From NCBI RefSeq assembly GCF_029761935.1, contig NZ_CP121699.1:1302001-1366000 (forward strand): a stretch of 64,000 nt of DNA, given 5' to 3'. This DNA is from Microbacterium testaceum. Its GTDB lineage: Bacteria; Actinomycetota; Actinomycetes; Actinomycetales; Microbacteriaceae. Shown piece after piece: positions 51,357 to 60,580 of the stretch (position 1 is its first letter; each line of letters begins with the position of its first letter). The notes below the pieces were generated by a model. It was not told where the DNA came from, searched no databases, and saw only the letters and a list, made by a program, of their open reading frames with translations. A program made the position numbers and the translations under genes.

Positions 51357-52460
51357 TCACAGCTCCGCGTGCAGCGCCCACACCCGGTCGGCCGAGGCCC
51401 CCCAGGCGAATCCCTTGGCGCGGTCACCGGCCAGCACGCGCAGGCGATCGGCGTCCTCCCCCAGGGCTCGCGAGAGCGCCGCACCGAGCTCGTCGACCGG
51501 GGCGAAGGCCGCGGCATCCGCCAGCACCTCGTGGAGCACGGGGGTGTCGACCGCCGCGATCGGCAGCCCCACCGCGAGCGCGTCGACCGCGCGCCACGGC
51601 CAGTCCGCACGCGCGGACGAGGCCACGAACGCCGCCGCGTGCGAGAGCACGGCCGCCCGATCCCAGCGGTCGAGCGCGCCGCGGGCGTGCACGCGCCCCT
51701 CGGCGAGCCCCGCGGCGGCGGCGAGGTCGATCACGGCGGGCTCGTCGCCCTCGGGCACGTCGAGGACGACGACGTCGCCCTCCCATCCCGAGGCGACGAC
51801 GGCGGCGAACGCACCCCCGAGGGCGTCGGAGGCCGCACTCCCCCCGGCCGCAGCGACGAAGGTTTGCGGCAGGCCGAGGGCCCGCAAGCGGCCCACGGCA
51901 TCCGACGGCACACGCATCCCCGCGGCCGGAGCCCCGCCGATCACACGCAGCTTCTTGACGAGCTTGGGCTTGGCCACCTCGGCGAGACGCTCGGCCATCG
52001 CGTGCGTGGGCACGATCACCGCGTCCGCGTGCTTGGTCACGCGCGACAGCAACGCGCGGCCGGCCAGGACCTCGGCCTTGGGCAGTTCCTCGGGGGTCTC
52101 CCACGCGCGCAGGTCCCACAGGGTCACCACGATCTGGTGCGTCTCGTTGACGCGGTCGTGGCGCACGAGAGGTGCGAGCGGGGTAGGCGAGTGGATGAGT
52201 CCCTTACCGATTCCGGGGGCGACGCCGAGCTGCCAGGATGCCGCGAGCTCGCGGCGACGCATCGACAGACGCGTCTCGGAGCTGAGGCCGGCGATGGCCT
52301 CGCCGTCGGAGATCCCGGGCGAGGGAACGATCGCGCCGACGTCGCACCCGCGCGGGGCGGTGGCGATGAGGGCCTCGGTCAGTGAGGCCGAGGCTTCGGC
52401 GAGGTCGCGGGAGGTCGGGGCGACGAGCTGATCCAGCACGACGCGCAGGGTCACGGTCAC
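51357..52460 (-). CDS. GT4-like glycosyltransferase (GT-B fold)
   Basis: A 367-residue protein with a GT-B pattern: LIHSPTPLAPLVRHDR, TLWDLRAWETPE, DAVIVPTHAMAERLAE, LRVIGGAP and then FVAAAGGSAASDALGGAF. A weak donor-site region SARADWPWRAVDALAVGLPIAAVDTP stands in for the E-x7-E motif. It uses GTG at 52460, overlapping the LCP stop by four bases, so it is the last gene of purE-LCP-GT. Co-expression with an LCP ligase suggests wall-glycan work. Substrate unknown. Confidence 0.8.
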   Translation of the reverse strand: MTVTLRVVLDQLVAPTSRDLAEASASLTEALIATAPRGCDVGAIVPSPGISDGEAIAGLSSETRLSMRRRELAASWQLGVAPGIGKGLIHSPTPLAPLVRHDRVNETHQIVVTLWDLRAWETPEELPKAEVLAGRALLSRVTKHADAVIVPTHAMAERLAEVAKPKLVKKLRVIGGAPAAGMRVPSDAVGRLRALGLPQTFVAAAGGSAASDALGGAFAAVVASGWEGDVVVLDVPEGDEPAVIDLAAAAGLAEGRVHARGALDRWDRAAVLSHAAAFVASSARADWPWRAVDALAVGLPIAAVDTPVLHEVLADAAAFAPVDELGAALSRALGEDADRLRVLAGDRAKGFAWGASADRVWALHAEL

Positions 52461-53920
52461 GAGGAGGGCGCCTCCGTCTCGGTCGGCGGGTGCAGTTTGT
52501 CGTGCACCATCTGCTGCACCTGGGCGTAGTCGGGGTCGAACTCGTCGACACCACCCGCCGGGGTCAGCTCGAGCGTGCCGACCGGCTGGCCCTTCGCCTC
52601 GAGGGCGAGGTTCACCAGGGTCGGGGCGATGAGCCCCTGCGGCAGGTCGGTCTCGACGATGTTGGTTCCGGCGGTGGCCACGTCCTGGAAGTGCGTGAGC
52701 ACGTTCTGCGGGGTGGTCTGAGCGAGGATCGCCTCCTGCAGCTCGCGCTGGCGGCGCATGCGGTCGAAATCGCTCGTCGTGTACCGCGAGCGGGCGTACC
52801 ACTGGGCGGTGTCGCCGTTCATGTGCTGCTGCCCGGGCTCGACCCAGCCGAAGGCCCAGTCGTCGACCGGCTGGCCGTCGTAGGCGGGGCCGCCCTTGGG
52901 CAGGCGTTCCTTGACGTCGATGTCGACGCCGCCGAGCGCGTCGACGAGATCGGCGAAGCCCTTCATGTCGATCAGCACGTAGTACGGGATCTGGATGCCC
53001 ATGATGCCCTCGGCGGCGTCCTTCGTCGCCTCGATGCCGGGCTCGGACCCCTCGGCCTTCGCGTTCGGGTACAGCGTGTTCCCGTCCTGGCAGACCTCGA
53101 CCTCGGTGCGGAGCTGGTTGATACCGCTGCCCCAGCCGCACGTCGCGTTGGCGTATCCGGTGTGCCCGTCGGGGTACTCGTCCTGCATCGGCCCCGGTGC
53201 GAACGGGAAGTGCGGCATGTCGCGCGGAATGCCGGTGATGGTGGTCGCGCCGGTGTCGGCGTTGATCGAGACGACCGAGATGCTGTCGAAGCGCATGGAG
53301 TCGCGCCCCTCGCCGGAGTCGGCGCCCAGAAGGAGGATGTTGTAGTACCCGTCGGACGGCGGGACGACGGGGGCGGACTGCGCGAACAGCTCCGAGAAGG
53401 TGTCGCGGGTCGTTCCCGCCGCCTGTGCCGCCCACGCCGCGCCCGAGCCGGACACGACGAGCAGCGCCACCGAGACGACGGCGATGGCGACGCGGGACAG
53501 GGGCCCGACCTTGACCAGTCGGACCAACCGCAGCGTGTCGATGGTCAGCACGATCCAGAGCACGGCGTACGCGACGAGCGCGATCTGCACCAGCGTCAAC
53601 GGCAGCGGACGGAACCACGACAGGAAGTCGGGGATGAACGATCCGGTCGCCAGGGCGAACAGTCCGCTGGGCATGAGCAGGGCTCCGAGACCGGCGAGCA
53701 CCAGGATCGTCCACATCGCGAGGGTGGCGCCGAGGCCGAACCGGCCGAGGCGCCTGTTGCCCGCCAGAACCTGAGCGGAACCGGGAAGCAGGAAGTTGAG
53801 CGCGACGAGCCACCACCCGCGACGGGTCATGACCGCCCGCGAGTTCGCGTCGGGGTGACGCATCGGGCGCTGCTCGACGACGTGCGTCCGAGAGCGGGGC
53901 CGGGCGGCGGCGAGCGTCAT
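52457..53920 (-). CDS. LytR-CpsA-Psr (LCP) wall-glycopolymer ligase with a polytopic N-terminus
   Basis: A 487-residue LCP protein. The N-terminus holds about four hydrophobic helices (near 35-55, 62-85, 105-130, 142-165) rather than the single anchor usual in the family. The extracellular LCP domain (about 190-410) has [31 protein letters not shown] and [20 protein letters not shown], which carry the conserved Arg/Asp set for pyrophosphate binding. LCP enzymes transfer undecaprenyl-linked polymers to peptidoglycan (or arabinogalactan to it). It overlaps purE by four bases and matches the Rv3267 position. Confidence 0.93.
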   Translation of the reverse strand: MTLAAARPRSRTHVVEQRPMRHPDANSRAVMTRRGWWLVALNFLLPGSAQVLAGNRRLGRFGLGATLAMWTILVLAGLGALLMPSGLFALATGSFIPDFLSWFRPLPLTLVQIALVAYAVLWIVLTIDTLRLVRLVKVGPLSRVAIAVVSVALLVVSGSGAAWAAQAAGTTRDTFSELFAQSAPVVPPSDGYYNILLLGADSGEGRDSMRFDSISVVSINADTGATTITGIPRDMPHFPFAPGPMQDEYPDGHTGYANATCGWGSGINQLRTEVEVCQDGNTLYPNAKAEGSEPGIEATKDAAEGIMGIQIPYYVLIDMKGFADLVDALGGVDIDVKERLPKGGPAYDGQPVDDWAFGWVEPGQQHMNGDTAQWYARSRYTTSDFDRMRRQRELQEAILAQTTPQNVLTHFQDVATAGTNIVETDLPQGLIAPTLVNLALEAKGQPVGTLELTPAGGVDEFDPDYAQVQQMVHDKLHPPTETEAPSS

Positions 53921-54432
53921 AGGGAATCCTTCAGGCGACGGTTCTTCTCTTCGACCTGCGCCTCGAGATCGCGCGCGTAGGCCTCGACGCGCTCGGCGAG
54001 CGCGGTGTCGGCGCTGCCGAGGATCCGCGCGGCGAGGAGGCCGGCGTTCTTCGCTCCGTTGATCGAGACGGTGGCCACCGGGATGCCCGCGGGCATCTGG
54101 ACGATCGAGAGCAGCGAATCGAGGCCGTCGAGCGTCGCCAGCTGCACGGGGACGCCGATGACAGGGAGGGCGGTAACGGATGCCAACATGCCCGGCAGGT
54201 GCGCGGCTCCTCCGGCCCCCGCGATGATGGCGCGTAGCCCGCGTCCGCGCGCCTCGCGCCCGTACCGGACGAGCTTGTCGGGGGTGCGGTGGGCGGAGAC
54301 CACCTCGACCTCGTGCGCAATGCCGAACTCGGTCAACACCTCGCTGGCGGCGTTCATCACGCGCCAGTCGGAGTCGGAGCCCATGACGACGCCGACCACG
54401 GGCGTCTCGGAAGAATGCAGCGGCCGGGTCAC
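53917..54432 (-). CDS. purE: N5-carboxyaminoimidazole ribonucleotide mutase
   Basis: A 171-residue class I PurE. It has [15 protein letters not shown] at 12-26, [12 protein letters not shown] and [16 protein letters not shown], the full active-site set. It rearranges N5-CAIR to CAIR in purine synthesis; PurK, which makes N5-CAIR, is just upstream. It starts with GTG at 54432 and has a TACCCT box six bases before it, so it has its own promoter within the purK-purE order. Its stop overlaps the LCP gene start. Confidence 0.96.
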   Translation of the reverse strand: MTRPLHSSETPVVGVVMGSDSDWRVMNAASEVLTEFGIAHEVEVVSAHRTPDKLVRYGREARGRGLRAIIAGAGGAAHLPGMLASVTALPVIGVPVQLATLDGLDSLLSIVQMPAGIPVATVSINGAKNAGLLAARILGSADTALAERVEAYARDLEAQVEEKNRRLKDSL

Positions 54433-54438
54433 CGGTCC

Positions 54439-54444
54439 AGGGTA
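54439..54444 (-). promoter_or_regulatory. -10 box of the purE-LCP-GT4 operon (leaderless)
   Basis: TACCCT on the minus strand, exactly six bases before the GTG at 54432. It lies in the 46-base gap after purK. Confidence 0.6.
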
Positions 54445-54478
54445 GGGCGGCTCGCTGGAAGATCTCGGAACGGCGCGC

Positions 54479-55612
54479 TCAGTCGAAGAACGCGGCGGCC
54501 GCGCGACCCTCGTAGACGACGTCGTCGAGGTCCTCCCCGATGACGTTGACGTGGCCCACCTTGCGGCCCGGGCGCGGGGCCTTGCCGTAGGTGTGGATCT
54601 TCGCGGCGGGGTGCGCCGCCATGGCGGCGGCGAACCGCTCGTCGAGGCCGCCCTCGGCGGGGCCGCCCAGGACGTTGATCATGACCGTCCACGGGGCCAC
54701 GGCATCCGTCGATCCGAGGGGCAGGTCGAGGACCGCGCGCAGGTGCTGCTCGAACTGGCTCGTGATCGCACCGTCCTGCGTCCAGTGACCGCTGTTGTGC
54801 GGACGCATGGCGAGCTCGTTGATCAGGATGCGCTGGTCGCTCGTCTCGAACAGCTCGACGGCGAGCATGCCGGTCACGCCCAGTCCCTCCGCGACCGCGA
54901 CGCCGATCTCGGCGGCGACGCGCTGGACGCGGGCGTCGGCGCGGGGCGCCGGGGCCACGACCTCGGCGCAGACCCCGTCGCGCTGCACGGTCTCGACGAC
55001 GGGGTACGCGCGCACCTCGCCGGAGGGGCGTCGGGCGACCTGCTGGGCCAGTTCTCGGGTGAAGTCGACCAGTTCTTCAGCGAGGAGGGCACCGCCGTTG
55101 CCGTCCTCGGCGAGCGCGGCGAACCAGTCGTCCGCCTCGGTGGCGGCGGAGACCACCCGGACGCCCTTGCCGTCGTACCCGCCGCGCGGCGTCTTCACGA
55201 CCGCTCGCCCACCGTGCGCGTCGAGGAATTCCTGCAGATCGGATGCCGTGGACACGGCGGCCCAGTCGGGCTGAGGGAGCCCCAGCTCGGCCATCTTCGC
55301 GCGCATGACGAGCTTGTCCTGAGCGACGCCGAGGGGTGCGGGTCCAGGGTGGACGGCGACGCCGGCGTCGACCAGGGCGGCCAGCACGTCCTGCGGCACG
55401 TGCTCGTGATCGAAGGTGATGACGTCGACGTCGCGGGCGAAGGCGAGCACCGTCGCGGTGTCGCGGTAGTCGCCGACGGCGGTCGCGGCGAGTGCCGCCG
55501 ACATGCCCTCGCTCTCGGCGAGGACGCGGATCTCGACCCCCAGCTCCACGGCGGGCGCGATCATCATCCGCGCCAGCTGTCCGCCACCGACCACTCCGAC
55601 TCGCAGCGCCAT
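54479..55612 (-). CDS. purK: N5-carboxyaminoimidazole ribonucleotide synthase
   Basis: A 377-residue ATP-grasp enzyme with [13 protein letters not shown] at the N-terminus, [22 protein letters not shown] (ATP lid), [24 protein letters not shown] and SQFEQHLRA, all typical of PurK. It makes N5-CAIR from AIR, bicarbonate and ATP. The ATG at 55612 is chosen because GGAAGGAG precedes it; an ATG at 55636 would add eight residues. The leader region upstream carries a dyad and a separate -10 candidate. Confidence 0.96.
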   Translation of the reverse strand: MALRVGVVGGGQLARMMIAPAVELGVEIRVLAESEGMSAALAATAVGDYRDTATVLAFARDVDVITFDHEHVPQDVLAALVDAGVAVHPGPAPLGVAQDKLVMRAKMAELGLPQPDWAAVSTASDLQEFLDAHGGRAVVKTPRGGYDGKGVRVVSAATEADDWFAALAEDGNGGALLAEELVDFTRELAQQVARRPSGEVRAYPVVETVQRDGVCAEVVAPAPRADARVQRVAAEIGVAVAEGLGVTGMLAVELFETSDQRILINELAMRPHNSGHWTQDGAITSQFEQHLRAVLDLPLGSTDAVAPWTVMINVLGGPAEGGLDERFAAAMAAHPAAKIHTYGKAPRPGRKVGHVNVIGEDLDDVVYEGRAAAAFFD

Positions 55613-55774
55613 GCCGCTCCTTCCGTCGGCATCCATTCTGTCTGGCCGCCCGCGGGGGCGCGAGTCGGTCCGGGTGGCCGGGCGATGGGGACCGAGTCAT
55701 CCGCCGGTGCACCTTGCGCTGGACACAACGCAGGAGATGTGCGCGCCGCGACCCCGGTCGCAGCGCGATCTCGG

Positions 55775-55803
55775 CAGGAGGAGCGTACGTCTCCTGTGTT
55801 ATA
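55775..55803 (-). promoter_or_regulatory. Candidate purK promoter with start-site dyad
   Basis: Minus-strand TATAAC at 55803-55798 is followed by a dyad with CAGGAG/CTCCTG arms (55775-55780 and 55791-55796) where transcription would begin. The 241-base gap 55613-55853 otherwise shows no gene. Confidence 0.4.
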
Positions 55804-55853
55804 TCGTCAGGGGGCAGGTGCGCACGCCGGGGCGGACGGTGGCCGCGGCGCGC

Positions 55854-56411
55854 TCAGAGACCGCCGACGGCGCCCGAGCCGAAGGTCTGCGCGTCGCGGT
55901 GGGCGAGGATCTGGTTGACCTCGACCTGGTCGACGAGCGTCTCGTGGACGAGCACCGCGTGCGGGATGTTCTTCAGGCGCAGCGGAGGCTCGACGCCGTT
56001 CGAGAGCGAGAGCGTGCCCGCGCCCCACATCCGCTGCAGGATGCCGCGCCGCATCTCGATGGCGTACCCGCGCACGTGGGAGACTTCGCGCCGGTTGGCC
56101 CCGAACGGACCGGAGCGCTCGATCACGCGGCGCGTCGTGATGGTCCAGGTGTGCGAGAGCCACACGAGGTAAGGGATGACCACCAGCAACAGGACGAGCA
56201 CGCCCGCCGCGGTCAGCAGCATCCAGTTCTCGTAGGGCGCCGGCAGGTTGTCGTAGAAGAAAGCCGTCGCCCCCGCGACGCCGATCAGGACGAGCGCCGA
56301 CCAGAACAGGCGCCGCGCGTGCGAGCGCAGTCGTGCGATGCGCAACTCGGGCGCGGCCGTCCCCGGCGCCGGCATCCGCGGGCGCCCGATCGAGTTCGAC
56401 GGCTGGGTCAC
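55854..56411 (-). CDS. PH-domain (bPH2/DUF304-like) membrane protein
   Basis: A 185-residue protein. Two membrane helices lie near 33-52 and 62-85. A bacterial PH-like domain follows: TWTITTRRVIERSGPFG, REVSHVRGYAIEMRRGI and GTLSLSNGVEPPLRLKNIP. The protein ends in a short flexible tail. Function is unknown; similar proteins sit between purK and birA in other actinobacteria (Rv3278c position, from memory). The GTG start at 56411 is preceded by CACAAT at six bases, a weak version of the leaderless pattern. Confidence 0.82.
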   Translation of the reverse strand: MTQPSNSIGRPRMPAPGTAAPELRIARLRSHARRLFWSALVLIGVAGATAFFYDNLPAPYENWMLLTAAGVLVLLLVVIPYLVWLSHTWTITTRRVIERSGPFGANRREVSHVRGYAIEMRRGILQRMWGAGTLSLSNGVEPPLRLKNIPHAVLVHETLVDQVEVNQILAHRDAQTFGSGAVGGL

Positions 56412-56470
56412 GGTCTCATTGTGCGACGCGCGGGGCCCGGCGGGCCGGTGCCACGCGGGGCGCCTCGCCG

Positions 56471-57253
56471 TCAGCGGACGTGGACCACGTCTCCGGCCGA
56501 GACGACGGTCTCGATGGTGCCGGCCTCGACGACGAGGCGTCCGTCCCGGTCGAGGCGCGTGGCCGTGCCCTGGAGGGTGGAGCCGTCGGGCATCGCGACG
56601 GTCACCTCTTTGCCGACGGTGACGCAGAGTCTCTCGATCTCGGAGTGCACGCGCTCGACGTCGTCGTGCACGAGGCGCGAGAGCATCTTGCCGAGATCCT
56701 CGAGGTAGTCGGCGAGGAGGCGGTCGTCGTCGCACTCCGCGCCGATCGCGGCGAACGAGGTCGCGGTGGTGACCGGAAGATCGGCGCGGCTCATGCGCGT
56801 GTTGACTCCCGCCCCGACCACGACCGTGTCGGCCGCGCCGGGCACGACCTCGGCCAGGATGCCGCAGATCTTGCCCCCGTCGACGAGTACGTCGTTCGGC
56901 CACTTCAGCTCTGCCGTTCCGCCGTGGCCGGTGAGCTGGGCGCGCACCGCACGCGTCATGGCGGCGCCCGCCACCAGCGGGATCCACCCGCGCTGGGCGA
57001 TCGGGATCATCGCCGCGTCGACGACGACCGAGACGGCGAGCGCGGTTCCGGCCGGCGCCGTCCAGCTGCGGTCGAGCCGCCCGCGCCCGGCGCGCTGGTC
57101 GTCGGTCACCAGCAGCGACAGGTGCGGCCAGCCCTCGGGATCGGCGGTGACCGCCGCGATCACGTCGGCGTTCGTGGAGTCGGTCGTCTCGACGACCTGT
57201 ACGCGCGGGCTGTGGGCGGCGGCGAGCGGGTATCCGGCGGCGGGGATCGGCAT
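56471..57253 (-). CDS. birA: Biotin-[acyl-CoA-carboxylase] ligase
   Basis: A 260-residue biotin protein ligase without the DNA-binding N-terminus of E. coli BirA, so a plain enzyme. It has ETTDSTNADV, the biotin-loop AGRGRLDRSW, KWPNDVLVDGGKICGIL with the active Lys and VVVGAGVNTRM. A small C-terminal beta domain follows. It biotinylates the alpha subunits of acyl-CoA carboxylases, which fits the divergent accD-accE genes. The ATG follows a TAGGGT box by six bases. Confidence 0.95.
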   Translation of the reverse strand: MPIPAAGYPLAAAHSPRVQVVETTDSTNADVIAAVTADPEGWPHLSLLVTDDQRAGRGRLDRSWTAPAGTALAVSVVVDAAMIPIAQRGWIPLVAGAAMTRAVRAQLTGHGGTAELKWPNDVLVDGGKICGILAEVVPGAADTVVVGAGVNTRMSRADLPVTTATSFAAIGAECDDDRLLADYLEDLGKMLSRLVHDDVERVHSEIERLCVTVGKEVTVAMPDGSTLQGTATRLDRDGRLVVEAGTIETVVSAGDVVHVR

Positions 57254-57259
57254 GAGCTC

Positions 57260-57265
57260 ACCCTA
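57260..57265 (-). promoter_or_regulatory. -10 box of birA (leaderless)
   Basis: TAGGGT on the minus strand, exactly six bases before the ATG at 57253. The same hexamer drives accD in the other direction. Confidence 0.65.
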
Positions 57266-57398
57266 GAGAACGCGCCGGGTTCACGGCATCCTCTTGCGCT
57301 CGACGCGGCGGCCCGACACGGGAGGACATGGGCGGATGCCACAGCGCCTCGCGCATTCGCTTGTGCGCACCCTCCAACGCGGGCGCCGACGCTGTCGC

Positions 57399-57404
57399 TA
57401 GGGT
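57399..57404 (+). promoter_or_regulatory. -10 box of accD-accE (leaderless)
   Basis: TAGGGT, seven bases, then the GTG at 57412. Confidence 0.6.
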
Positions 57405-57411
57405 GGAAAGC

Positions 57412-59001
57412 GTGACCGACCAGCCCGATCTCTTCACCACCGCCGGCAAGATCGCGGACCTGCGCAACAGGTTCCAGGAGGCGGTCGTCGACGCCGAAGC
57501 CGCCGCCCGCGACAAGCAGCACGCGAAGGGCAAGCTCACCGCCCGCGAGCGTCTCGAGATGCTGGTCGACCCCGGCTCGTTCGTCGAGCTCGACGAGTAC
57601 GTGCGCCACCGCACCTCCGCGTTCGGCATGGACAAGTCGCGCCCCTACGGCGACTCGGTCGTCACCGGCACCGGCACGATCCACGGCCGCACGGTCGCGG
57701 TGTACGCGCAGGACTTCTCGACCTTCGGCGGGTCGCTCGGCGAGGTCGCCGGCGACAAGATCATCAAGGTCATGGAGCTGGCGCTGCGCAGCGGCATCCC
57801 GATCATCGGCATCCTCGACTCGGGCGGAGCCCGCATCCAGGAGGGCGTCGTCGCCCTCGGCAAGTACGGAGAGATCTTCCGCCTGAACACCGCGGCATCC
57901 GGGGTCATCCCCCAGATCTCGATCATCATGGGACCCGCTGCCGGTGGAGCGGTGTACTCCCCCGCCCTCACCGACTTCGTCATCATGGTCGACAAGACCA
58001 GCCAGATGTTCGTCACCGGCCCCGACGTCATCAAGACCGTCACCGGCGAAGACGTCGGAATGGAAGAGCTCGGCGGAGCCCACACGCACAACACCCGCTC
58101 GGGCGTCGCGCACTACCTCGCCGACGACGAGGACGACGCGATCGACTACGCGCGCGGCCTCATCAGCTACCTGCCCGACAACAACCTCGCCGAGATCCCC
58201 GTCTACGACACGCCCTTCGAATTTGAGACGACGGATGCCGACCGCTCGCTGAACACCGTCATCCCCGACTCCCCGAACCAGCCGTACGACATCCACACCG
58301 TCATCGACGGCATCGTGGACGCGGCGGAGTTCCTCGAGGTGCAGCCGCTGTTCGCCCCCAACATCGTGATCGGCTTCGGCCGGATCGAGGGCCGCACGGT
58401 CGGCATCATCGCCAACCAGCCCTCGCAGATGGCCGGAACCCTCAACATCGACGCGGGAGAGAAGGCCAGCCGCTTCGTGCGCTTCTGCGACGCGTTCTCG
58501 GTGCCCATCGTCACCCTCGTCGACGTGCCCGGCTACCTCCCCGGCACCGACCAGGAGTGGACCGGCGTCATCCGCCGTGGCGCGAAGCTGCTGTACGCCT
58601 ACGCCGAGGCGACCGTGCCCCTGGTGACGGTGATCCTGCGCAAGGCCTATGGCGGGGCGTACATCGTCATGGGCTCCAAGCAGCTGGGCGCCGACATCAA
58701 CCTCGCGTGGCCCACGGCCGAGATCGCCGTCATGGGCGGTCAGGGCGCGGTCAACATCCTCTACCGCGGCGAGATCAAGCGCGCCGAAGAGGCCGGCGAA
58801 GACGTCGCGGCCGTGCGCACGCGCCTGGCTAACGAGTACACGTACAACGTGGCATCCCCCTTCCTCGCCGCCGAGCGCGGCGAGCTCGACGGGATCATCG
58901 AGCCGGCGCAGACGCGTGTCTCGATCGCCAAGGCCCTGCGGGCGCTGCGGAACAAGCGCGCGAGCCTGCCCGCGAAGAAGCACGGGAACATCCCGCTGTG
59001 A
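57412..59001 (+). CDS. accD: Acyl-CoA carboxylase beta (carboxyltransferase) subunit
   Basis: A 529-residue carboxyltransferase with N-terminal (about 30-260) and C-terminal (about 290-520) crotonase-like halves. It has [28 protein letters not shown] and [16 protein letters not shown] in the first. In the second are [44 protein letters not shown] and [17 protein letters not shown], giving both oxyanion pockets. It matches AccD5/PccB, which carboxylates propionyl-CoA and acetyl-CoA. It needs a biotinylated alpha subunit not encoded here. GTG at 57412 is the conserved start; it overlaps accE by four bases. Confidence 0.95.
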   Translation: MTDQPDLFTTAGKIADLRNRFQEAVVDAEAAARDKQHAKGKLTARERLEMLVDPGSFVELDEYVRHRTSAFGMDKSRPYGDSVVTGTGTIHGRTVAVYAQDFSTFGGSLGEVAGDKIIKVMELALRSGIPIIGILDSGGARIQEGVVALGKYGEIFRLNTAASGVIPQISIIMGPAAGGAVYSPALTDFVIMVDKTSQMFVTGPDVIKTVTGEDVGMEELGGAHTHNTRSGVAHYLADDEDDAIDYARGLISYLPDNNLAEIPVYDTPFEFETTDADRSLNTVIPDSPNQPYDIHTVIDGIVDAAEFLEVQPLFAPNIVIGFGRIEGRTVGIIANQPSQMAGTLNIDAGEKASRFVRFCDAFSVPIVTLVDVPGYLPGTDQEWTGVIRRGAKLLYAYAEATVPLVTVILRKAYGGAYIVMGSKQLGADINLAWPTAEIAVMGGQGAVNILYRGEIKRAEEAGEDVAAVRTRLANEYTYNVASPFLAAERGELDGIIEPAQTRVSIAKALRALRNKRASLPAKKHGNIPL

Positions 59002-59234
59002 GCGACACCGTCGACCCCGACGCCTCCCGACCCATCGTCGCGGAGGTCGTACGCGGCACGCCCACCGAAGAGGAACTGGCCGCGGCGATCGTCGTGGTGA
59101 GCGAGTCCTACGTGCGCGAGGTGGCCGACGCCACGGTTCCCGACGAGACGCCGCGCTCCCGCTGGGAGCTGTCGGCTCGCGGCCTGCGCACCCCGCTGAA
59201 CCGCACCGCCGGATGGCGCGGTTTCACTGGCTGA
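58998..59234 (+). CDS. accE: Acyl-CoA carboxylase epsilon subunit
   Basis: A 78-residue AccE/PccE-type protein. A variable acidic N-terminus precedes [19 protein letters not shown], the conserved helix that docks to AccD. The C-terminal [14 protein letters not shown] resembles the usual SxWxxxxRxLR end. Epsilon subunits stabilise actinobacterial AccA-AccD complexes. GTG at 58998 overlaps the accD stop. It matches AccE5 (Rv3281) in position. Confidence 0.9.
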   Translation: MSDTVDPDASRPIVAEVVRGTPTEEELAAAIVVVSESYVREVADATVPDETPRSRWELSARGLRTPLNRTAGWRGFTG

Positions 59235-59384
59235 CACGTGTTCGAAATGTCCCCCGAAATACCTACAGACGGGCGAGGGACACTGCCGAATACTGGAGGA
59301 GCTGGAACGCATCACGCGTTCGGTCGGACCGCTCCTTAGAGCCGGATTCGACCGCGCGGACGGTTTTCGGGTAACCGTTCGCAC
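59235..59384. other. Non-coding stretch after accE
   Basis: The gap between accE and the next gene (59235-59545, 311 bases) has no convincing gene. A 33-codon open frame at 59238-59339 has no ribosome site and is not supported. TGTCCC (59248-59253) and GGGACA (59277-59282) form a loose inverted repeat. A strong hairpin follows from 59385; the remainder (59420-59545) shows nothing recognisable. Confidence 0.5.
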
Positions 59385-59419
59385 GGGTGAGGGGCAGGCG
59401 CATTCGCCGCCCCTCACCC
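59385..59419. terminator. Strong bidirectional terminator after accE
   Basis: GGGTGAGGGGC (59385-59395) pairs perfectly with GCCCCTCACCC (59409-59419). After a bulged A, GGCG (59397-59400) pairs with CGCC (59405-59408), leaving a four-base loop. A pyrimidine-rich run follows on the plus strand. It separates convergent transcripts. Confidence 0.85.
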
Positions 59420-59545
59420 CCAATCCTCTTCCCCCGCGGAGGGCATGGCAGCGTCGACGGACCCCCCTCACGTCGTCGCCGCCGGCCGCGGGGGCGCGCA
59501 CACGCGGGGCTCGATCACAGCCGAGGTACTGCTGCCGCCTGCGGG

Positions 59546-60580
59546 TCAGCGCGGGCGACGGATCTCGCGCCAGAGGTCGACCTGATCGTCGTCTCCCCCG
59601 GCGCTCTCACCACTCGAGCGCCCGACGATCGTGACGGCGATCTCGTGGTGCGGAGAGGTGCGGATGATCACGCGCTCCGACACGGACTCCCGCAGGATGC
59701 CCGCCAGCTCGGATCGGATGCCCTTCAGATCCGCGGCGCCGAGTCCCTCGAGACCGCCCTCGTCGAACAGACTCACCGCGGACCCCCGGCGGCGCGCGGC
59801 GTCGATCTCGGCCCGCACGTCGTCGTCGAGCAGGCGGTTGCCCCGCAGCTCATCGCGCAGGCTGGCCTCGGCGCGTCGAGCGGCCTGCTTGTCGGCCGCG
59901 CGCAGGTTGCCGCCGTTCTCGATGGTGCGGGCGAGGATGGGGCCCGCCGCCTGCAGCGCGCGCTGAACGTGAAGCCGACGCTCTCGTTGCCGGCCGCTCT
60001 GCGAGGCCTGCCACGCGGATGCCGCTTGCTGGAGCTCGGCGAGACGCTCGGCGTCCCGCGCCGCGCGGTCGAGGGCGATGGTCACGAGCTGCGCCGCGGT
60101 CACCCACACGATCGAGCCGACCAGGCCCAGGCTGAGCGCCTGCAGCGGCCCCAACCAGAACGATGTCGACACGGCGAGGATCAGCATCCCGACCCATGCG
60201 ACGATGGGCCGGCGCCGCACCATGACGATGGTCATGAGCGCGCCGACACCGCCGATCACCCACGTGACGAAAGGCTGCGTGCGACCGGCCTCGGTGACCG
60301 CGAGGAACGTCGCGTTCGACACCACGATCGCCACCACGAGAGCGAGCACGACCCCCCAGGCGGGCAGTCGCGCACCCGAGGTCGGCGCCGGCTGTCCCCG
60401 CCGGCCGCGCGCGCCGATCGCGAAGATCCACAGCCACGTCACCGGGAGGTAGAGCACCAGGGCCGCCACGATGAGCCACCCGCGCTCGACGGTCTCGGGA
60501 GAGGTCCAGATGAGGCCGCGCGCCGCGAGGTAGGCGGTGAAGGCCAGTCCGATGACCGACAGGATGGCGCGAACGGTCAC
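59546..60580 (-). CDS. Membrane partner of a two-component system (degenerate sensor-like)
   Basis: A 344-residue protein with about five or six N-terminal helices (up to about 165). A coiled region follows (AARDAERLAELQQAASAW onward), then a cytoplasmic domain with RAEASLRDELRGNRLLDDDVR and ARRRGSAVSLFDEGG. The layout copies a sensor kinase, but I see no phospho-acceptor His in a DHp motif and no N- or G-box, so it should not bind ATP as a kinase. GTG at 60580 overlaps the kinase stop by four bases with GGAG upstream; a GTG at 60601 is a less likely start. The role is inferred from context. Confidence 0.6.
   Translation of the reverse strand: MTVRAILSVIGLAFTAYLAARGLIWTSPETVERGWLIVAALVLYLPVTWLWIFAIGARGRRGQPAPTSGARLPAWGVVLALVVAIVVSNATFLAVTEAGRTQPFVTWVIGGVGALMTIVMVRRRPIVAWVGMLILAVSTSFWLGPLQALSLGLVGSIVWVTAAQLVTIALDRAARDAERLAELQQAASAWQASQSGRQRERRLHVQRALQAAGPILARTIENGGNLRAADKQAARRAEASLRDELRGNRLLDDDVRAEIDAARRRGSAVSLFDEGGLEGLGAADLKGIRSELAGILRESVSERVIIRTSPHHEIAVTIVGRSSGESAGGDDDQVDLWREIRRPR

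Noticed and set aside
59238..59339. A 33-codon frame containing LPNTG, resembling a sortase motif
   Set aside because: No signal peptide, no hydrophobic tail, no ribosome site; a chance match in a non-coding gap.
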